64,000 nucleotides of DNA from Forficula auricularia (GCA_024734495.1 JALMQS010000161.1:1659758-1723757); one strand, 5' to 3'. Positions 43,308 to 54,759 are shown, numbered from the stretch's first letter. Program-made: numbers and translations. The notes: generated by a model not told the origin, from the letters alone.

Positions 43308-45320
43308 TATAGCCGGATAAATTTGAATTCTAGTTTTATCATCAATATCTGATCCTATCAATTGACTTATTATTCAAAAAATAAAAAGGAAGGCAATTAG
43401 AAACCACTCTGTGAACAATTTCTTAATGCTATGATGGAAATACACACCATGGTAACCAGAAAAGCTTGGAGCCTGTGATTAGAATGCTTTTTGAATTTCC
43501 ATTTTTTATTTTTGGCTCGAAATTAGAAATTTCGAATTTATTTTTTACACTGTCATAATTTAGAAAATTAAGAAATTTGATATTTTACACAAACTTTTTT
43601 GGACCTAGGTAGTAGCTAGCTTATTTAAAAGTGTCCTGGAATACTAAGTAGAATATACCATTCAAATTTAAGATCTGAAAAGTGCTGTAAATCGAAATTA
43701 TTTTTCTTAGTGAAGATCTTATTATTTTATCCTTCTTTTTTCTCACTATAAATAAATAATTGCCCCTTCTCTACAAAATTTCGAAAAACAAATGTATTTG
43801 ATTATTTTTGAATGTCGATCTCATCATTATCAAAGATCAAGAAGAATTTTTACAAATCAAATTAATTTCAACTATTCTTTAAAGTTTTTCAACCCTCTGA
43901 CTAAAGCCTTATTTATTTAATGTCACTTTTAGGTAAGGTACTTAATTTAAATTATTAATTATTAAATTCCTGAAAAAGTTGAAATTTTGGTTTCATTGAA
44001 TTCGAGAAATACTTATATTAAAAAAATTATTTATTTATTTTTTTGATCATCTTTTGTGTGTGTGGAGGGAAATATTATTTTACATTTCTGAATTATTTTT
44101 ATTTGTTATAAAATTAGCTAATTTATTTTTGAAGTGGGGGATAGTAAATTTTAAGCAAAAATATTTTTATAAAGCGGCTGAGTGCGAGTCAGATTTGGTA
44201 ACCAGGGGTATGATGAGATATCAAATTTCTTCTTATTTGTTCTTGATAAGGAGGAGAATTGACGTATTTTTTAAATTTTTCCATTATTTTACCTATGTTT
44301 ACTGGCTTAAAAATACCGTCTGGTACAAACAAAGGTGTACCTAACCCGGTTCCCACATCGTGATTTTAAAGAGAATTAAAAAAAAAATTCATATTAATTC
44401 TACTTAATATATCATAGTAAAAATGTTATGATGAGTCGCAGGGCGTATTAGTCAGTGGCGCCGAAAAAATATCTCATTTTTAATGAAAATGACAAAATAA
44501 CAAGACCAGAAATAAAACAAAAAAATTAATTTTAATTAAATGGAAATTTCCGTCAAAATATCAAAATACGATTTTTTAGTAATTAATTAGAGATAATCAT
44601 GATTACATTTGGATTTTTGGCATCCCGTTTTTTTCCCCTCTCCCCCACGATTGTCTCAAAATAAAATAATATATAAAGCGAAAATTGTGTAAGAGGGTGT
44701 GTGTATGTGTGTGTATGTGTTAGTGATGTGCTCATTAGCTTAATTAGCCCATGTAATGTTTTATGAGTCCATAATATCCGAAGCTTTCGTATACACACAC
44801 AATGGCCAAGCTGTTTAGATTTTTTTTGTTTATTCAAAATGTGGTAGAAAAGCTCGTAAGGGGCAAGGGGGGGGGGTTGTTTCGAATGAATAAGAAGTAA
44901 AAAAGAATACAAAACAACGACTCTATTGTCCTTTATTAATTATCAATTACCAATTACCATGGTTATACTATATATATACATATATATGCTTTATACTAAA
45001 TCCAATTTAATTAAATACTCCCCATAATAATAAACAAAATAATAATTTTAAAAATCTTTTAATTGGGTAGAGAGGATTACATCCCTTTCTGTAGTAATAG
45101 TAAGCCCCTCCCACCAGTCATTCTATCTTCTATCTATGGTAGACTAATTAAATACAAGGCCAATAATGAATGGCTAGTCAATTATGCTTTGCAGGACTTT
45201 TTTGTGTTCATATCCAGAAATTATTTCAGTTTCCAATACACTTTCAATCCAATAATATTATCAATTATTTAAATACACAATACTCTTTTGATTGATGTTA
45301 AATTATTTTATTTTTTTATT
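43308..45320. other. AT-rich, nothing firm
   Basis: TTTTAG|GTAAGG at 43927-43938 is a weak recursive-splice-like string. (GT)-rich run at 44698-44722, G run near 44868-44876. Frames of 96 and 109 codons (44054-44344 plus, 44583-44912 minus) show no domain. Confidence 0.35.
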
Positions 45321-45324
45321 AATA

Positions 45325-45515
45325 ACTAACTGACGACCGGGCCTTTGGTCCGACGTCACCTAGCCCCTGGTGGGGAGCGTCTCGTTCGGGGTTTTTTAAA
45401 AAACGTGGCAATCTTCTTCGCCAAAGATTCAAGCGGTACCACTGCCATCTATATATAGCCTAGTTAAGTTTCCGGCCGGCCGGCCCTACCTTTTTATTAA
45501 TATAGATTGATAACT
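45325..45515. repeat. GC-rich repeat-like block, unclassified
   Basis: GACGACCGGGCCTTTGGTCC and ACCTAGCCCCTGGTGGGGAG form local hairpins; it ends CCGGCCGGCCGGCCCTACC followed by TTTTTATTAATATAGATTGA. TTTTTATTAATA also flanks it on the left, so it may be an insertion. Resembles the GC-rich head of the T1 repeat only in style. Confidence 0.3.
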
Positions 45516-46128
45516 AATCTCTTATAGTAAAATATTAATAATCGCTATTCATTAAAATAAGTACTTACGTTTTCAGAGTATTACATTATTTATTTTTGCA
45601 AACGTTTTTTGTTCAACTCTTTGTACACCCCATTTAAAATAAAAAATATCAGACTTGAAATTCACACATCTGATACATAGAATACGTCAGAGACTTTGTG
45701 AGTCTCGTAAGGTAACAAGGAAGATATAGAGTACTTAATACCAATTCAATCAAGTTAGGATTAAAATAATGGATAGATTTCATTGTGGTTTACAAATTAC
45801 TAACATTCATTCATTGCTAACAATAATATGAGAAGGAAATTACCTATGCAAGCTAAAAAGCTTACATCGAGATACCTATAAAAAATTAAATCTAAACAAA
45901 AACCCAACAGCATATTTATTCCAAAAACAATATCAAAATGTTTCTTTATAAATATCAAACACATTTTGTTTTCGTCCTTGTTTAGATTGAGATGATCGCG
46001 AAATTATTTAATGATGAAGATTATATCTTAAGTTTTCCGCACTCTATATTTTAGATTGGTTACAGTTTGGGAGAAAAATCTTGAAATCTAGTTTTAAATT
46101 TTAAAAATGGCAGTTTTATTCTTCAAAT

Positions 46129-46483
46129 TCTTTTCAGAATGTAACAGGAATAGCAGAAATTGGACAAAACTAAAAAAACACAGAGTATGTCCAGATGTTT
46201 CGTATGAAAAACAACAAATTTTTTATTAATAAGGAAAAGCCCAAGATTGTTGATTAATTAGATCCAAGAATGTATTAAAAAAAAGATTAATGATTATTTG
46301 TCGAATAGTGAAATTGTTTTTTGACAAAGAGTAATTAAATGGGTCCCTGAGGAAGTCAAAATATAATGAGGAAACGTCTGGCCCATTTAATAAAAACTCT
46401 GTTTTTTTTTTATTTTTGTCCAATTCCCTCCTATTCCTGTTACAAATTTATTATAGATGCGAATGATACAATCTTTTCAGAAT
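46129..46483. mobile_element. Foldback H with 12-bp target duplication
   Basis: Element 46141-46471 between perfect 12-mers TCTTTTCAGAAT. Inverted arms: GTAACAGGAATAGCAGAAAT and its mirror at 46405-46445, with GGACAAAA and ACAGAGT blocks. A hammerhead-like motif lies before the right arm; a one-sided tail follows it (46446-46471). Inserted in an older repeat (P). The 65-codon frame is incidental. Confidence 0.85.
46337..46388 (+). ncRNA. Hammerhead-like motif with long stem I (family H)
   Basis: CTGAGGA at 46347-46353, extra A, weak stem II (TCA/TGA), GAAAC 46371-46375, GTC 46376-46378. Stem I AAATGGGTCC with TGGCCCATTT pairs at 9 of 10 positions (first pair C-U mismatched), the longest stem I here. 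All core bases kept. Confidence 0.55.
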
Positions 46484-47439
46484 TTTTCTAATAATTATAT
46501 AGCCTGATTAAATACTATTTTGGAAAAAATCACTTTTTTTATTGGAGCAAATTTTATCAGATACTTTTTACATTACCTGGTACAAATAAATCTCCATGTT
46601 TTAAGGGGGTTCGGGACTGTTTATCATTTTTATAAGAAAATTCTCAAATTTTTACCAACGAATCATTGATGTATTAATTATTTATTCCCGAAATTTGAAG
46701 TTGATCGTCTGTACCGTTGCCAAGAAATAAATTATTGAAAATTGTCCTTTTAACACGGAAGTAAATGGACCGAGCTTTTAAAAGGGCTATAACTTCTATA
46801 CAGATTATACCATTTTCAACAAATTTATACAGATCAATAATTCAACTTTTATGAATCGAATGATACATTTTTCAATAGACATAAATGTAAAAATATAAAG
46901 TCATTTGCAGCCAACAGAATAAAACAAAAACACTAGTGAAGAATTTCAACTCTATTTTTTGAAATCGTTTTTGTGTTAAATAGATGTTTTTATAATGAGA
47001 AAAAATTTATCTCAATATTCTTTTTATTAATATTATCAAAACAAAGATTTTTATTTGAAATTAACCTCATTATTAACCATTTTTTTATTAAAATTTAGTA
47101 AGCAGAAGTTGTCACTCTGCAGAAATACAAAAGATTTTTTCGTAGTTCAACCTGATAGAGCTGCTGTCCCGAACCTCCTTAAGAAAGCTTATGATTTTAT
47201 ATCGGACAGCATTTATTGCAGCGCTGGACACCATGCGACCCGCAGGCCTAGGCCTGGACAACCCTGTTCTAGGTATATGAAATGCAAGTGGATGATATTT
47301 TTCCTTCCAAGATATTAGAATCCTCTAAAGAAGCTGTTCTAATTTAAAGTTGAATGAAGTTTGCTTGTTGTCTACTTGGAGATGAACGATCTGTGATGTG
47401 CAGCTACAAACGCCCGGTTGAAAGGAGAGTGCTAATTAA
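46484..47439. repeat. Old dispersed repeat P and hAT-like fragment
   Basis: 46580-46610 (AAATCTCCATGTTTTAAGGG) and 47160-47275 (TAAGAAAGCTTATGATTTTA, then CAGCGCTGGACACCATGCGA) parallel 50790-50850 and 51320-51432. The CAGYG...TGCGRCCCGC string resembles a hAT-type terminus. The 87-codon frame at 47055 is not supported. Confidence 0.3.
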
Positions 47440-47720
47440 ATAACGAATATTTATTTCTAGAAATTATTTACATTGCCAGCTGTTAGCAGTGAATTTAAAT
47501 TAATTGACAACCTGTTTCTTCGTTTGTCGACGAATACATACGTCTGTCTGTCTGTCCGTTCGTCTCTGTGTGCCCTCTCCACTTCTGACAGTTGAAGAAA
47601 ATAGCTTTTATTATTACTTCTCAGTATTTAATTAAAAATAAATAAGTTCCATATAGCGAGTAACTAATTAGAAGATGAAGGACAACAAGCGTGGGGGAGG
47701 AGGTATTCGCAAGAAGAAAA
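47440..47720. promoter_or_regulatory. Candidate conserved non-coding island
   Basis: TAAT-type sites (GCTAATTAAATAACG, AAATTAATTGAC, TTTAATTAAAAA, AACTAATTAGAAG) in a repeat-poor block with (GTCT)n near 47540-47556. No frame. Inference from motif clustering. Confidence 0.3.
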
Positions 47721-48198
47721 TTCCACTGAAAAGGTAGCAAGAGGTTGGCTTGCTTTTTTATTTTATTTTATTTTATTTTCTATAAGCCAATTCCAAACAG
47801 CACTGAATGGGCTCTAGAGCGTTGTTTATTAATTAACTTTGTTGTTATTTTTGCTTAATTAAGAAAATTATTATATTTAATAATATTTTTTTGACTAATT
47901 AGCTAAATATAAGGATGTTTTTGATTTTATATATAGCTATATTCATTAGCAAATAAAAAAATATTTGAGTTGAATTAACGATATAATAGGTATATAAATA
48001 AACGAAATTATACATTTATTTAAAAATTCTTGCAGAAAAAAATATTTTTATAAAATTATAATATTTTTATTTTCCTCAATTTACTATTTGAAACGTTAGT
48101 TTTTAATTTTAATTTTTAAGTAGGTAAATGATTCACGCATTTTTAAGTCAAATAATTTATTAATTAATTTCGACAGTTTTTTTTGCCATTTTATGATA

Positions 48199-48515
48199 CT
48201 CTATATCAATGCTTCTTAAAGTAGTGGCTCGCGCTCCCTAGGGGCCATAGATTACACGCAGGGGGGGGGGGTCCGCGAAGAGTCGCAAATGTAACAATTA
48301 AATTATTATTGTTAAATAAGTTTAAATACTTGGATTATAATTATAAAATTTCGATGTATGCATTGACTAGTAAATGTATGCATATACAAAATTCAAAATT
48401 ATAAATGGTCTTTTTAACCAATCTGAATTAAAAAAAAATAGGGGAGTCGTGAGATTTTTACTTGGGTCCCAAAGGGGCCGCCACTTCAAAAAGTTTAAGA
48501 AGCACTGCTCTTTAT
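48199..48515. mobile_element. hAT-like MITE
   Basis: Element 48207-48507 (301 bp): CAATGCTTCTTAAAGTAGTG on the left, TTTAAGAAGCACTG on the right, 8-mers CTCTATAT / CTCTTTAT (7 of 8). Includes a G11 run (48260-48270). Non-coding. Confidence 0.65.
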
Positions 48516-48909
48516 AAATTAATTTTTTCTCGATTATATAGAGATCAGATTAAAGTGGATTGCTGCGAGTCGTGCTAGTTTGTTTAGAAGGCATGTATGT
48601 TATCCACTCGAGCTTTTTTTTGAAAATGTCTTTTTATTGAGTAATTATATTGATACATAATATATACAGTTTGATCTCAAGACATGGGATTTATAGTTAC
48701 AGAATGGAAAGAAAAGTAATCGTACATTTCCCTAGAAAGGGCATTCGGCGATATGTCAAATCGTTAATTTATTTATATGGTAAGCATTTTGGGAAATTTA
48801 GTCTTGTGATATTAGGTAAGGTATCGGGGGTTTTTGGTGTTTATCTGGGAAAATGCTCAGGAAAACCCCAGTATTATCGAAAAATTATTCTATTATATAA
48901 AAAAAGAAA

Positions 48910-49020
48910 GAAATGGCAATTGAGCACCTGGCAGGATTCGAACATGCGATCTTTCTTGAATACCCCAAGAATGTGTTTTTTAAGCAACTACAGCATGGGT
49001 TCTCATCCTCCTGCTGGAAA
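48910..49020 (-). repeat. tRNA-derived SINE-like fragment
   Basis: Minus strand: TTCAAGAAAGATCGCATG then GTTCGAATCCTGCCA, a good B box in a T-arm, preceded by TTGCTTAAAAAACAC (perhaps a Leu-type anticodon arm). The A box is not convincing. A plus frame of 150 codons (48650-49102) crosses it and is therefore not a gene. Confidence 0.45.
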
Positions 49021-49102
49021 TCCACTAAGATCGATTGCCTTTTTATCTATTAGAGTTATTTTTTTTGTTTTTGGAAATTTACTATTTCAAACTTTATTTT
49101 AA

Positions 49103-50342
49103 TTTTTTTTTTAATATTCTAAATTTTCTAAAATAAAAAAGTAACTGTTCTTTAATAGAAATAACCGTCAAAAGGAGAGATGACAATTGATCTTAGTGAA
49201 CTCCGGATGACGTAGCTGGTTAAAAAAAGACATTTTTAGGCTATACAAGAAAGCTCGAAACCTGCCCGACGGTCAAATTTTATTTTACCTTTTTTTTCAA
49301 AATAATAAAATAATTTCTAGATACCTATATGGAATTAATTTCCTGTCCGAATTATTTAATAAATTATTTGACTTAAAAATGCACGGTTCATTTATTAATT
49401 TCTTAGTTTTTGACATTTCAAATATACCTATAGGTATAATATGCGCAATTTGGATAATCAGGGAGTGTGGAATTTAAAATACCATCTTACTAGACTTTCT
49501 TTTCCCACCAATTTTTTTCAACCTTTGCCCAATCAAAAAAAGAAGTTGGCCGATCGACTTTCGCTCACAATTTCATCTTTGAAATCACCGTACCAATTTT
49601 CCCCTTTCAAATTAAATCCCTCCCCAACTATCTGCAAAATTTGCCTCAAATTTAGGAGTCAGGAGCCTTCAAAAAGTATTTAATTTTTCCTCCAATTTTC
49701 TGTTTTAAATTATGAAGAAAATATTTATATTGCAATGGGTGATTAATTTATTGGTGTTTTTTGAATATATATATATATAATTATACAAATCCCTGATTTC
49801 TAATTAAATTGATTTATTAGGTTCATTAATAAAGTAGTGGCTCGTTTATAAGATCATTTAAATTTTGCAATTAATTAAAATTCCATTTTTACAAAAATCT
49901 CCTCGAATTAATGATGTCTCTTCCTAATGAGGCTCCGGATGACATTTTAATTAATATTTATCATCGCTATGTTGTTACGTTCGTTTAATTACAATCAAAT
50001 TCCATCATTACGGGGTGGTTTATTGAATACTCCTATTGATACAGAAAATGGCAACGCTTGCAAAAAGGGGTCCTCAACATGGGACGAATTTTATTATAAA
50101 ATGTACTTTTTTTTGATCAATTTATATTTTAATTACTGTAACTTATTTAGATTAAGTGAAGCATGGAAAAGTACCGAGAAGGGAGTGTATACTACCCCAA
50201 AATCCTCTATTTGTTATTAAAAATAAATGTATATTTAGTGAAATCTAATTTAAAATATCTTTTAAATTTTATTTGGCATAAGTTTTTTTGATATTTTTAT
50301 TAGTGCCTACATTATTTAATTATTTATTTGTATAAAATTCTG
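49103..50342. other. AT-rich, nothing recognised
   Basis: Frames of about 80 codons at 49441 and 49969 have no recognisable domain. (AT)n near 49768-49780. Confidence 0.35.
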
Positions 50343-50345
50343 ATT

Positions 50346-50540
50346 GGGGGTCGGGTTGGCCGAGGGAAAATCGTACCATCCTGCTAATCAAGTGGACCCG
50401 GGTTCGAGTCCAACTCGCGGCAACCGGCTAAAATCTAGTCGCTAGATAGAAGACAAAATTTAAAAATATAATAGTATCGTAAATTGACTGATGGCTAGAA
50501 AGGGCAAATAGCCAAAAGAAGAAGAAAAAAAATTTGTAAG
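50346..50540 (+). repeat. tRNA-Ser-derived SINE, copy 1
   Basis: tRNA part about 50346-50423: A-box region GGGTTGGCCGAGGG, anticodon loop CTGCTAA (anticodon GCT, serine), B box GGTTCGAGTCC. The body continues with ACCGGCTAAAATCTAGTC, then GTATCGTAAATTG and the 3' hairpin GGGCAAATAGCC followed by AAAAGAAGAAGAAAA. Copy 2 is at 58535. The tail resembles the LINE end at 55780-55830. Confidence 0.75.
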
Positions 50541-51457
50541 ACACGATATCTTTTAAATACAAGTTATCTTCAAACAAACGAGATCTGACCCCAAAAAATA
50601 ACCATGAAAGTGATCATTGGCCTGATTCTCTCTGTTTGATTTCTTAAAAATTAATATGGAGATTATTTTTTCGGAAATCTTGAAATCTAGTTCCAGATTC
50701 AAAATTTAAAATGAGCACTTTTATTTTTCGAAAACTTCACAGTGAGTCAGATTTCTTATTTTAGAGAAATAAAATTATCAGGCCAAATTGTTGGGTGTTT
50801 TCCAGAATCTACATATAAATCTCAATGTTTTAAGGAATTTTATAACTTTTAATTAGCCCTCGGGTTAGACAGCGCTGATTTAAATCGAATCCGATTAAAG
50901 AATGAGGAATGATAATTTATTTTTTAAAAGGGTCACGGATATAATAATTCTTGAATATCCATTATCTATTGTCTTGTAAAGACGTGCAAAGATCTAAAAG
51001 AAAAGTCCTGACAAGTTTTTGTCCAGTAGAAAAATTATCACTTAATTGTGATTGTTCTAGTAAAGCTCAATTCCTTGTCTCCTTAGAATGATATAACTAT
51101 AGACTTGGTTATTGTCGTAGCATATAAATTACTGAAATAATAAATATTTTAGAAAATGAAAATATGAGAAGAGGAATTTTTAAATATTCGAAACTTCATT
51201 ATTTTTTTTTATCTTATATAGTTGAGCTTATAATTTTGCTTTTAGTGAATTTTATTCTTGAAAAAAGCTTCACGTATTGTACAAATGTACATTTATATTT
51301 CGAAAAAGGGAATAAATATATCTCTACATATAACTCTCAATGTTTTAAGGAAGTTTATGATTTTATGTTGGGCTGCACTCATTGCAGTGGTGGGTCGCTT
51401 GCGGACCGCGGGCCACAGGTTAGTCTGCACTGAGCTAGAAAAAAGTACTCTGTAATC
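50541..51457. repeat. Old dispersed repeat P, copies 2 and 3
   Basis: 50676-50720 (AAATCTTGAAATCTAGTT) matches 46080-46100; 50815-50840 and 51325-51350 share CTCAATGTTTTAAGGAA. 51384-51431 has CAGTGGTGGG...CTGCACTG, hAT-like ends. Highly diverged. Confidence 0.3.
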
Positions 51458-51595
51458 TTTTATTACAAAAGTTTTTAAGGAATTTGGTGTTGGTACTTCG
51501 TGAAACATTTTTTAAAATTATTGATAAAAATACTTGGTAGGTTTCACATTAAGTGAAACCTACCAAGTATTTTTATCCAATAATTTTATTACAAA
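51458..51595. mobile_element. Minimal foldback C3, 12-bp target duplication
   Basis: Perfect 12-mers TTTTATTACAAA (51458-51469 and 51584-51595) bound a 114-bp element. It consists only of the inverted terminal tail (GGTGTTGGTACTTCGTGAAA) and a short palindrome ACTTGGTAGGTTTCACATTA / GTGAAACCTACCAAGT. No ribozyme, so the terminus and arms suffice for mobility in trans. Confidence 0.85.
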
Positions 51596-52644
51596 GTTAG
51601 ATCATTTTTTGAAAATTTGTTCAATAATTTAACTTCAAACTTACACAATTATTTTAACAAATCCATCCAATATATTGACAGCCTACATGTACCCTCGCAC
51701 ATACACATACCTACAGCCAACATTTCTAAAAACTTTTTTAAATCATTAGGGGTTTAAAACGTAAAGACCTGTAAAAATCAGTTTCCAATTATTTCAAGAA
51801 AACAAGATTTCCATTACTGCTTATAGAAACCCTCTGTTTCTATTTGTTGTATAGTAATGGAAATAAAAACCACTAGGGGTGGTCGTGATCTAAAATTTCG
51901 AGGGACAGCTGTTAAAATAAAACCCCCTCTAATGCGTTTGTAATGTTCATTAAATCCGGGACTTTGCCCCCCCCTTCCAGCTTGCCCCCTCACTCTTAAT
52001 ACTGCGATTACCTCGCTCGTTGACTTTTTCAAAAACATCATGTCCAGCGACATTCTCATAATATTGGAATTTATTAAGACCATTAGGGGTATCTAGGTGA
52101 GCTAGTCTGTAAAAAATTCAACAACATGTCCAAATGTCCATTTAGCGCATAGATTATTAGTCCCTGGCAGTTTGGAGTTATCAGTCTTTATCAAGCCGGA
52201 TAATAATAATAATAATACTAATATTATGATGCGGCGCTTCGGAAATGGCGAATACGTTGTATCATCATTCTAATTAATAATTATTAAGCTTATTTTTTTG
52301 TCAGCTGAAAATGAAGACTATAGATCTGCTTATTACCGGAAATATGCTGTTCCGACTCTCTTCCGGGTAGGATAAATAAATAGAATATATTACGAATTTT
52401 ATTATAATTAATTTAACTTACAGGAAAACAGAAAAAAATATAACCACCATTATATCAATGGATTTTATGTTCCTGTCTCTAGACAAATATCATAATTAGA
52501 CGAATCGGCTATATTAATCTTGAGTATACATATTAACCCCTTTCAATGATTTAGATTTTAAAATTATTTCGTTTGTTTTTTGCAATCTTGTAGAAAAAAA
52601 TAATCCAAATCGCAATCTTGTGAATATTTTCAAAAATAAATATT
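51596..52644. other. Mixed sequence, nothing firm
   Basis: 51835-52090 is GC-richer with an 89-codon minus frame of no recognisable domain. Otherwise AT-rich. Confidence 0.3.
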
Positions 52645-53005
52645 TAATTAAACTATATTGAAAGTTTTTTACCGATAGTAGCAGATTTTTTATATATTGA
52701 AGGATAATTAATAGAGATTGTGGTGTTGGTGCAAGATGAAACATTTTTAATAAAGATAAAAGTAAATAAATATTTTATGAAATATTCATTTACTATGAGT
52801 TAGGTTTTCTAGTTCACTTTTGCTTTTTTAACGTGAGTAGTAAATGAATATTTCACAAAATATTTATTTAGTTTTATCTTTATATTGAAAGAGACAATAA
52901 AAGAGTGTGTCTTCTGCTGAAATTGCTGCTTGTAATAAATAAAATTTATAATTCCAGCAGAAGACATACACTTTTATTGTCTCCTTCAATCTAATTAAAC
53001 ACTAT
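52645..53005. mobile_element. Foldback D4 interrupted by a tail-type element
   Basis: Element about 52657-52991; flanks TAATTAAACTAT / TAATTAAACACTAT (2-bp indel). D terminus at the left, then split after TATTGAAGGA by an insertion, resuming at 52881 with AGAGACAATAAAAGAGTGTG. Arms GTGTGTCTTCTGCTG and CCAGCAGAAGACATACAC are inverted; the ribozyme region is lost. Confidence 0.75.
52693..52892. mobile_element. Tail-type foldback nested in D4
   Basis: Element 52705-52880 between TATATTGAAGGA and TATATTGAAAGA (11 of 12). Left end GGTGTTGGTGCAAGATGAAA (inverted shared terminus); arms around ATATTTTATGAAATATTCAT and ATGAATATTTCACAAAATAT. Same type as 38343. Confidence 0.8.
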
Positions 53006-53640
53006 ATACAAAATAATTATACTAAGTATTCCTTTGAAAAATAATTTGACAGTCGAAATTAATTAAGTATTTATTTAGTAATCTATTTTCAAATTGAATT
53101 TTTCACTTTTATTATCTATAATCAGATAAAAAAATACAAACATGGTGACTGTCCTGTCAAGCAAATTTTAGTGATATGAAAATTTTTTGTCAACGAAGAA
53201 AATTGAATTTAAAGGTCGAAAAATTAAAATAAAGGTCACGTGCATAGTTTATTATTAAAACACTATATCGTTATCTATGAACCGTTCTTTGACTTATTCC
53301 TATGATAATTCAATTTGTTCTAAATTTTAGTATTTTACAAATATAAGTTCTTGAGCTAGAAAGCTGAAAATATAATCCACTCTTCGATTCGGAAATACAG
53401 ACATTTTGGCCCAAGAACAAAATTTTAAGTACTTTTCAGTCTTGAGTTAACATATCAGGATTCGGACACATTCAGAAAACAACAAATAATTTCAACGTGA
53501 AAATATCATTGTCATTTCAAGCCAGTAACAAAGAGGTGAATACAATACCCTTTAACTTAAATATATAGTATACTGTAAATGAAAAAAAAAATTATTCCTA
53601 ATCAAATTTAAAAAAAAAAAATCAATAATTTTTTATGAAA
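53006..53640. other. AT-rich, nothing firm
   Basis: 53330-53430 faintly resembles 28430-28480 and 16410-16520. Poly-A patches near 53580 and 53613. Confidence 0.3.
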
Positions 53641-53647
53641 TCACATT

Positions 53648-53888
53648 ATTATTTTTATTATTATCATTTCCGTCCATAATGGGTATTAATTTTAAAGTTT
53701 ATAATAGGAAATAAGAACAAGTTTTTATGTGTGACTTTTTATATGAGATAAAAAGAAAATTTAGACGAATGACGATGTGACTATTTGAACCCCTGAAGAA
53801 GTCGGCAAAGTCGACGAAACGTTGGTTGATAAATAAAAAAGTCACACATAAAAATTTCCTATTATAAACTTTAAAATAATTATTTTTA
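53648..53888. mobile_element. Foldback G with hammerhead
   Basis: Arms 53689-53751 and 53832-53878 are inverted (AAAGTTTATAATAGGAAAT; TTTTTATGTGTGACTTTT), the left with a 9-base insertion. Element perhaps 53658-53878, with ATTATTTTTA on both sides, low-complexity and thus tentative. Confidence 0.7.
53786..53830 (+). ncRNA. Hammerhead-ribozyme-like motif (family G)
   Basis: CTGAAGA 53793-53799, extra A, perfect stem II GTCG/CGAC (53801-53804, 53812-53815), GAAAC 53816-53820, GTT, GGTT. Stem I AACC/GGTT with one bulged C. ACGU stem III. Core complete. Confidence 0.6.
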
Positions 53889-54218
53889 ATTTTCGATCGA
53901 AATAAGTAACATTTTCAGCCATAATTGATCTATTTCCAAAGGTTTAATTAAGACTTGAAAATATTAATTTTTTATCGAATTTTCAAAATTTAATTTTTTT
54001 CGAGATTTTTTAAAAAAGATATATCGAAAAAATTTTCTATTTATTTTTCAGTAAAAATTGATAAATTTTCTGAACTTGACTATTGGTATTTTTTTATTTA
54101 TTATTTTTTGTAATTGAATTTTCAAAAATATTTTTTTTCCTCAAAATGAAATTTTTTGTTCATAATTTTTTTTTTTAAATCAATCCAAAAAATATAGTTA
54201 TGTAAAAAGCTTTGTGTT

Positions 54219-54358
54219 ATCTAGAACAGTGCTTTCTAACCTCAAGGAAATCGTGGATCGCTTAGCTGGTAATTGAATAGAGAGTTCTCCCCACTCATTA
54301 AGCTAATAATTAATACCTTCCCACTAAGGACCACTGGCTGGAAACTACTGGTCTATAG
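54219..54358. mobile_element. Short hAT-like MITE
   Basis: Element 54227-54350 (124 bp): CAGTGCTTTCTAACC and GGCTGGAAACTACTG; 8-mers ATCTAGAA / GTCTATAG (5 of 8). Confidence 0.5.
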
Positions 54359-54451
54359 AGAAATTAAATGTAAAATAAGTGTAACTATATTTACATTGTT
54401 AATAATGCTTTTTAGATAATTATAGCGATAACTTTACTTCTCGATTCACGG

Positions 54452-54759
54452 TTTTTCAGCAATTTTTTAATTTTAAATGGTGGTTTTTTTTTAATTTATC
54501 TAAATATTTCGTAAATTTTGTACAATGTTCCTTCTTCAGTGGACCTCACCCAAAAAATCACCATATTTGCTCAGTCTTTACAAAAATTCGACCACAGGGC
54601 CACAGAGACATTTCATTTTGTTATTCTTAATTTTTGTGAAGACTGAGCAAATACGGTGACTTTTTGGGTGAGGCCAACTGAAGAAGGAATATTGTAAAAA
54701 ATTTCCGAAATATTTGAATAAATTAAAAAACCATTTAAAATTAAAAAACTTCTGAAAAA
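54452..54759. mobile_element. Foldback I with two decayed hammerhead-like cores
   Basis: Arms 54452-54585 and 54630-54759 are inverted (TTTTTCAGCAATTTTTTAAT outermost). Minus 54501-54541: CTGAAGA, A, GGAA-, GAAA, AU-rich stem III. Plus 54674-54720: CTGAAGA, A, GGAA/TTCC, GAAA. Stem I not convincing. The 62-codon frame follows from the arm. Confidence 0.65.

Noticed and set aside
43927..43938. Second recursive splice site TTTTAG|GTAAGG
   Set aside because: Polypyrimidine tract is interrupted by purines and no good branch point; kept only as a note.
48650..49102. Longest frame, 150 codons
   Set aside because: Crosses a minus-strand tRNA-like sequence and AT-rich DNA; no domain, no codon pattern, no splice context.
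50346..50423. Possible functional tRNA-Ser(GCT) gene
   Set aside because: Acceptor stem does not pair and the variable arm is degraded; body and tail identify a SINE.
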